Source: Desulfobacterales bacterium (GTDB lineage: Bacteria > Desulfobacterota > Desulfobulbia > Desulfobulbales > Desulfocapsaceae). Taken from it: 6,218 nt of DNA. Positions 6,092 through 6,218 of the stretch are shown here, piece after piece; position 1 is the first letter of the stretch, and every line of letters begins with the position of its first letter. Under the pieces are notes generated by a model. That model saw only the letters and a program-made list of their open reading frames with translations. It did not search any database and was not told the DNA's origin. Where the stretch lies: the NCBI GenBank assembly GCA_013042695.1, contig JABDPQ010000324.1:1-6218 (forward strand). Reading direction: 5' to 3'. A program made the position numbers and the translations under genes.

Positions 6092-6137
6092 CTAATCCTG
6101 GTGTCGCATGTTCGATTCATGCCGGGGGCACCAATAA
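6092..6137 (+). repeat. tRNA-Arg 3'-half fragment, putative att site (right)
   Basis: This is the second copy of the tRNA 3' half, with an intact T arm (GCATG, TTCGATT, CATGC), acceptor strand CGGGGGC, A73 and a proper CCA end, then AATAA. Its loop context TTTCTAA would give anticodon TCT, and TTCTAATC is usual in tRNA-Arg(UCU). The upstream DNA cannot form the 5' half of a tRNA. The first 39 bases are identical to 1810-1848. Confidence 0.8.
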
Positions 6138-6187
6138 CTACAGATTTCGCGGGTTAACAGGCCCCAGTTGTTTGTTTTCAACCTCTG

Positions 6188-6216
6188 TTGACATCCGTGT
6201 TTTTTAAAGTTATGAT
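6188..6216 (+). promoter_or_regulatory. Strong sigma70-type promoter reading out of the window
   Basis: TTGACA (6188-6193, perfect) and TATGAT (6211-6216, 5 of 6) are exactly 17 bp apart. It starts 51 bases after the right tRNA fragment and must serve something beyond base 6218, such as the next cassette's gene or a stable RNA. Confidence 0.6.
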
Positions 6217-6218
6217 TT

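Larger units (their letters stand above)
1810..6137. mobile_element. Putative integrase-less element flanked by tRNA-Arg att repeats
   Basis: Two direct copies of a tRNA-Arg 3' half bound this segment; their starts are 4,282 bp apart. Integration into the 3' end of a tRNA gene, with the crossover near the anticodon loop, is standard for tyrosine-recombinase islands and leaves exactly this kind of displaced 3' fragment. The segment holds an ATPase gene, a broken antitoxin, a SEC-C protein gene and a Cys/TPR protein gene, but no integrase, excisionase or replication gene. It could be a satellite or cassette moved in trans, a decayed island, or one unit in a tandem array whose intact tRNA gene is outside the window. 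The repeat is observed; mobility is inferred. Confidence 0.55.

Noticed and set aside
1..6218. CRISPR array, rRNA genes, integrase or replication genes
   Set aside because: No regularly spaced repeats, no rRNA-like stretches and no matching protein motifs were found.

Overview
The window looks like an accessory region of a Gram-negative bacterial chromosome. Genes are spaced apart on both strands, intergenic DNA is AT-rich, and there are several broken gene pieces and a tRNA-derived repeat. The mix (solitary DUF4143 ATPase, SEC-C protein, Cys-rich/TPR protein, decayed transposase and antitoxin) is typical of repeat-rich genomes such as sulfur-cycling Desulfobacterota or large gammaproteobacterial sulfur bacteria. 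That taxonomic guess is weak and rests on general resemblance only.

Left part (1-1809). The first 390 bases hold no convincing gene. A small membrane protein (391-750, minus strand) follows, with a clear sigma70-type promoter. At 1035-1193 lies a decayed insertion sequence on the minus strand: a transposase N-terminus of 28 codons with a strong ribosome binding site. A nested inverted repeat there could hide that site in read-through transcripts. A second small membrane protein (1444-1647, plus strand) has two hydrophobic segments.

Central part (1810-6137). Two direct copies of about 46 bp, identical over 39 bp, lie 4,282 bp apart. Each is the 3' half of an arginine tRNA gene, from the anticodon loop through the T arm to the 3' end. 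This is the kind of segment that tyrosine-recombinase elements use as an attachment site, and neither copy has its 5' half. The DNA between them reads as a small integrative element or cassette with no integrase. It carries a 415-residue DUF4143-type ATPase, a truncated BrnA-like antitoxin fragment, a 330-residue protein with an N-terminal SEC-C zinc motif and, convergent with it, a 269-residue protein with an N-terminal Cys cluster and a TPR-like C-terminus. Short CGCYAAAR/GGCTAAAG repeats sit just inside both ends and once in the middle, where integrase arm sites would be expected.

Right edge. After the second tRNA fragment the window ends with a near-consensus promoter (TTGACA, 17 bp, TATGAT) reading out of the window. 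No pathway links the three cargo genes. They may be independent cargo, and any joint role, for example in defence, is speculation.
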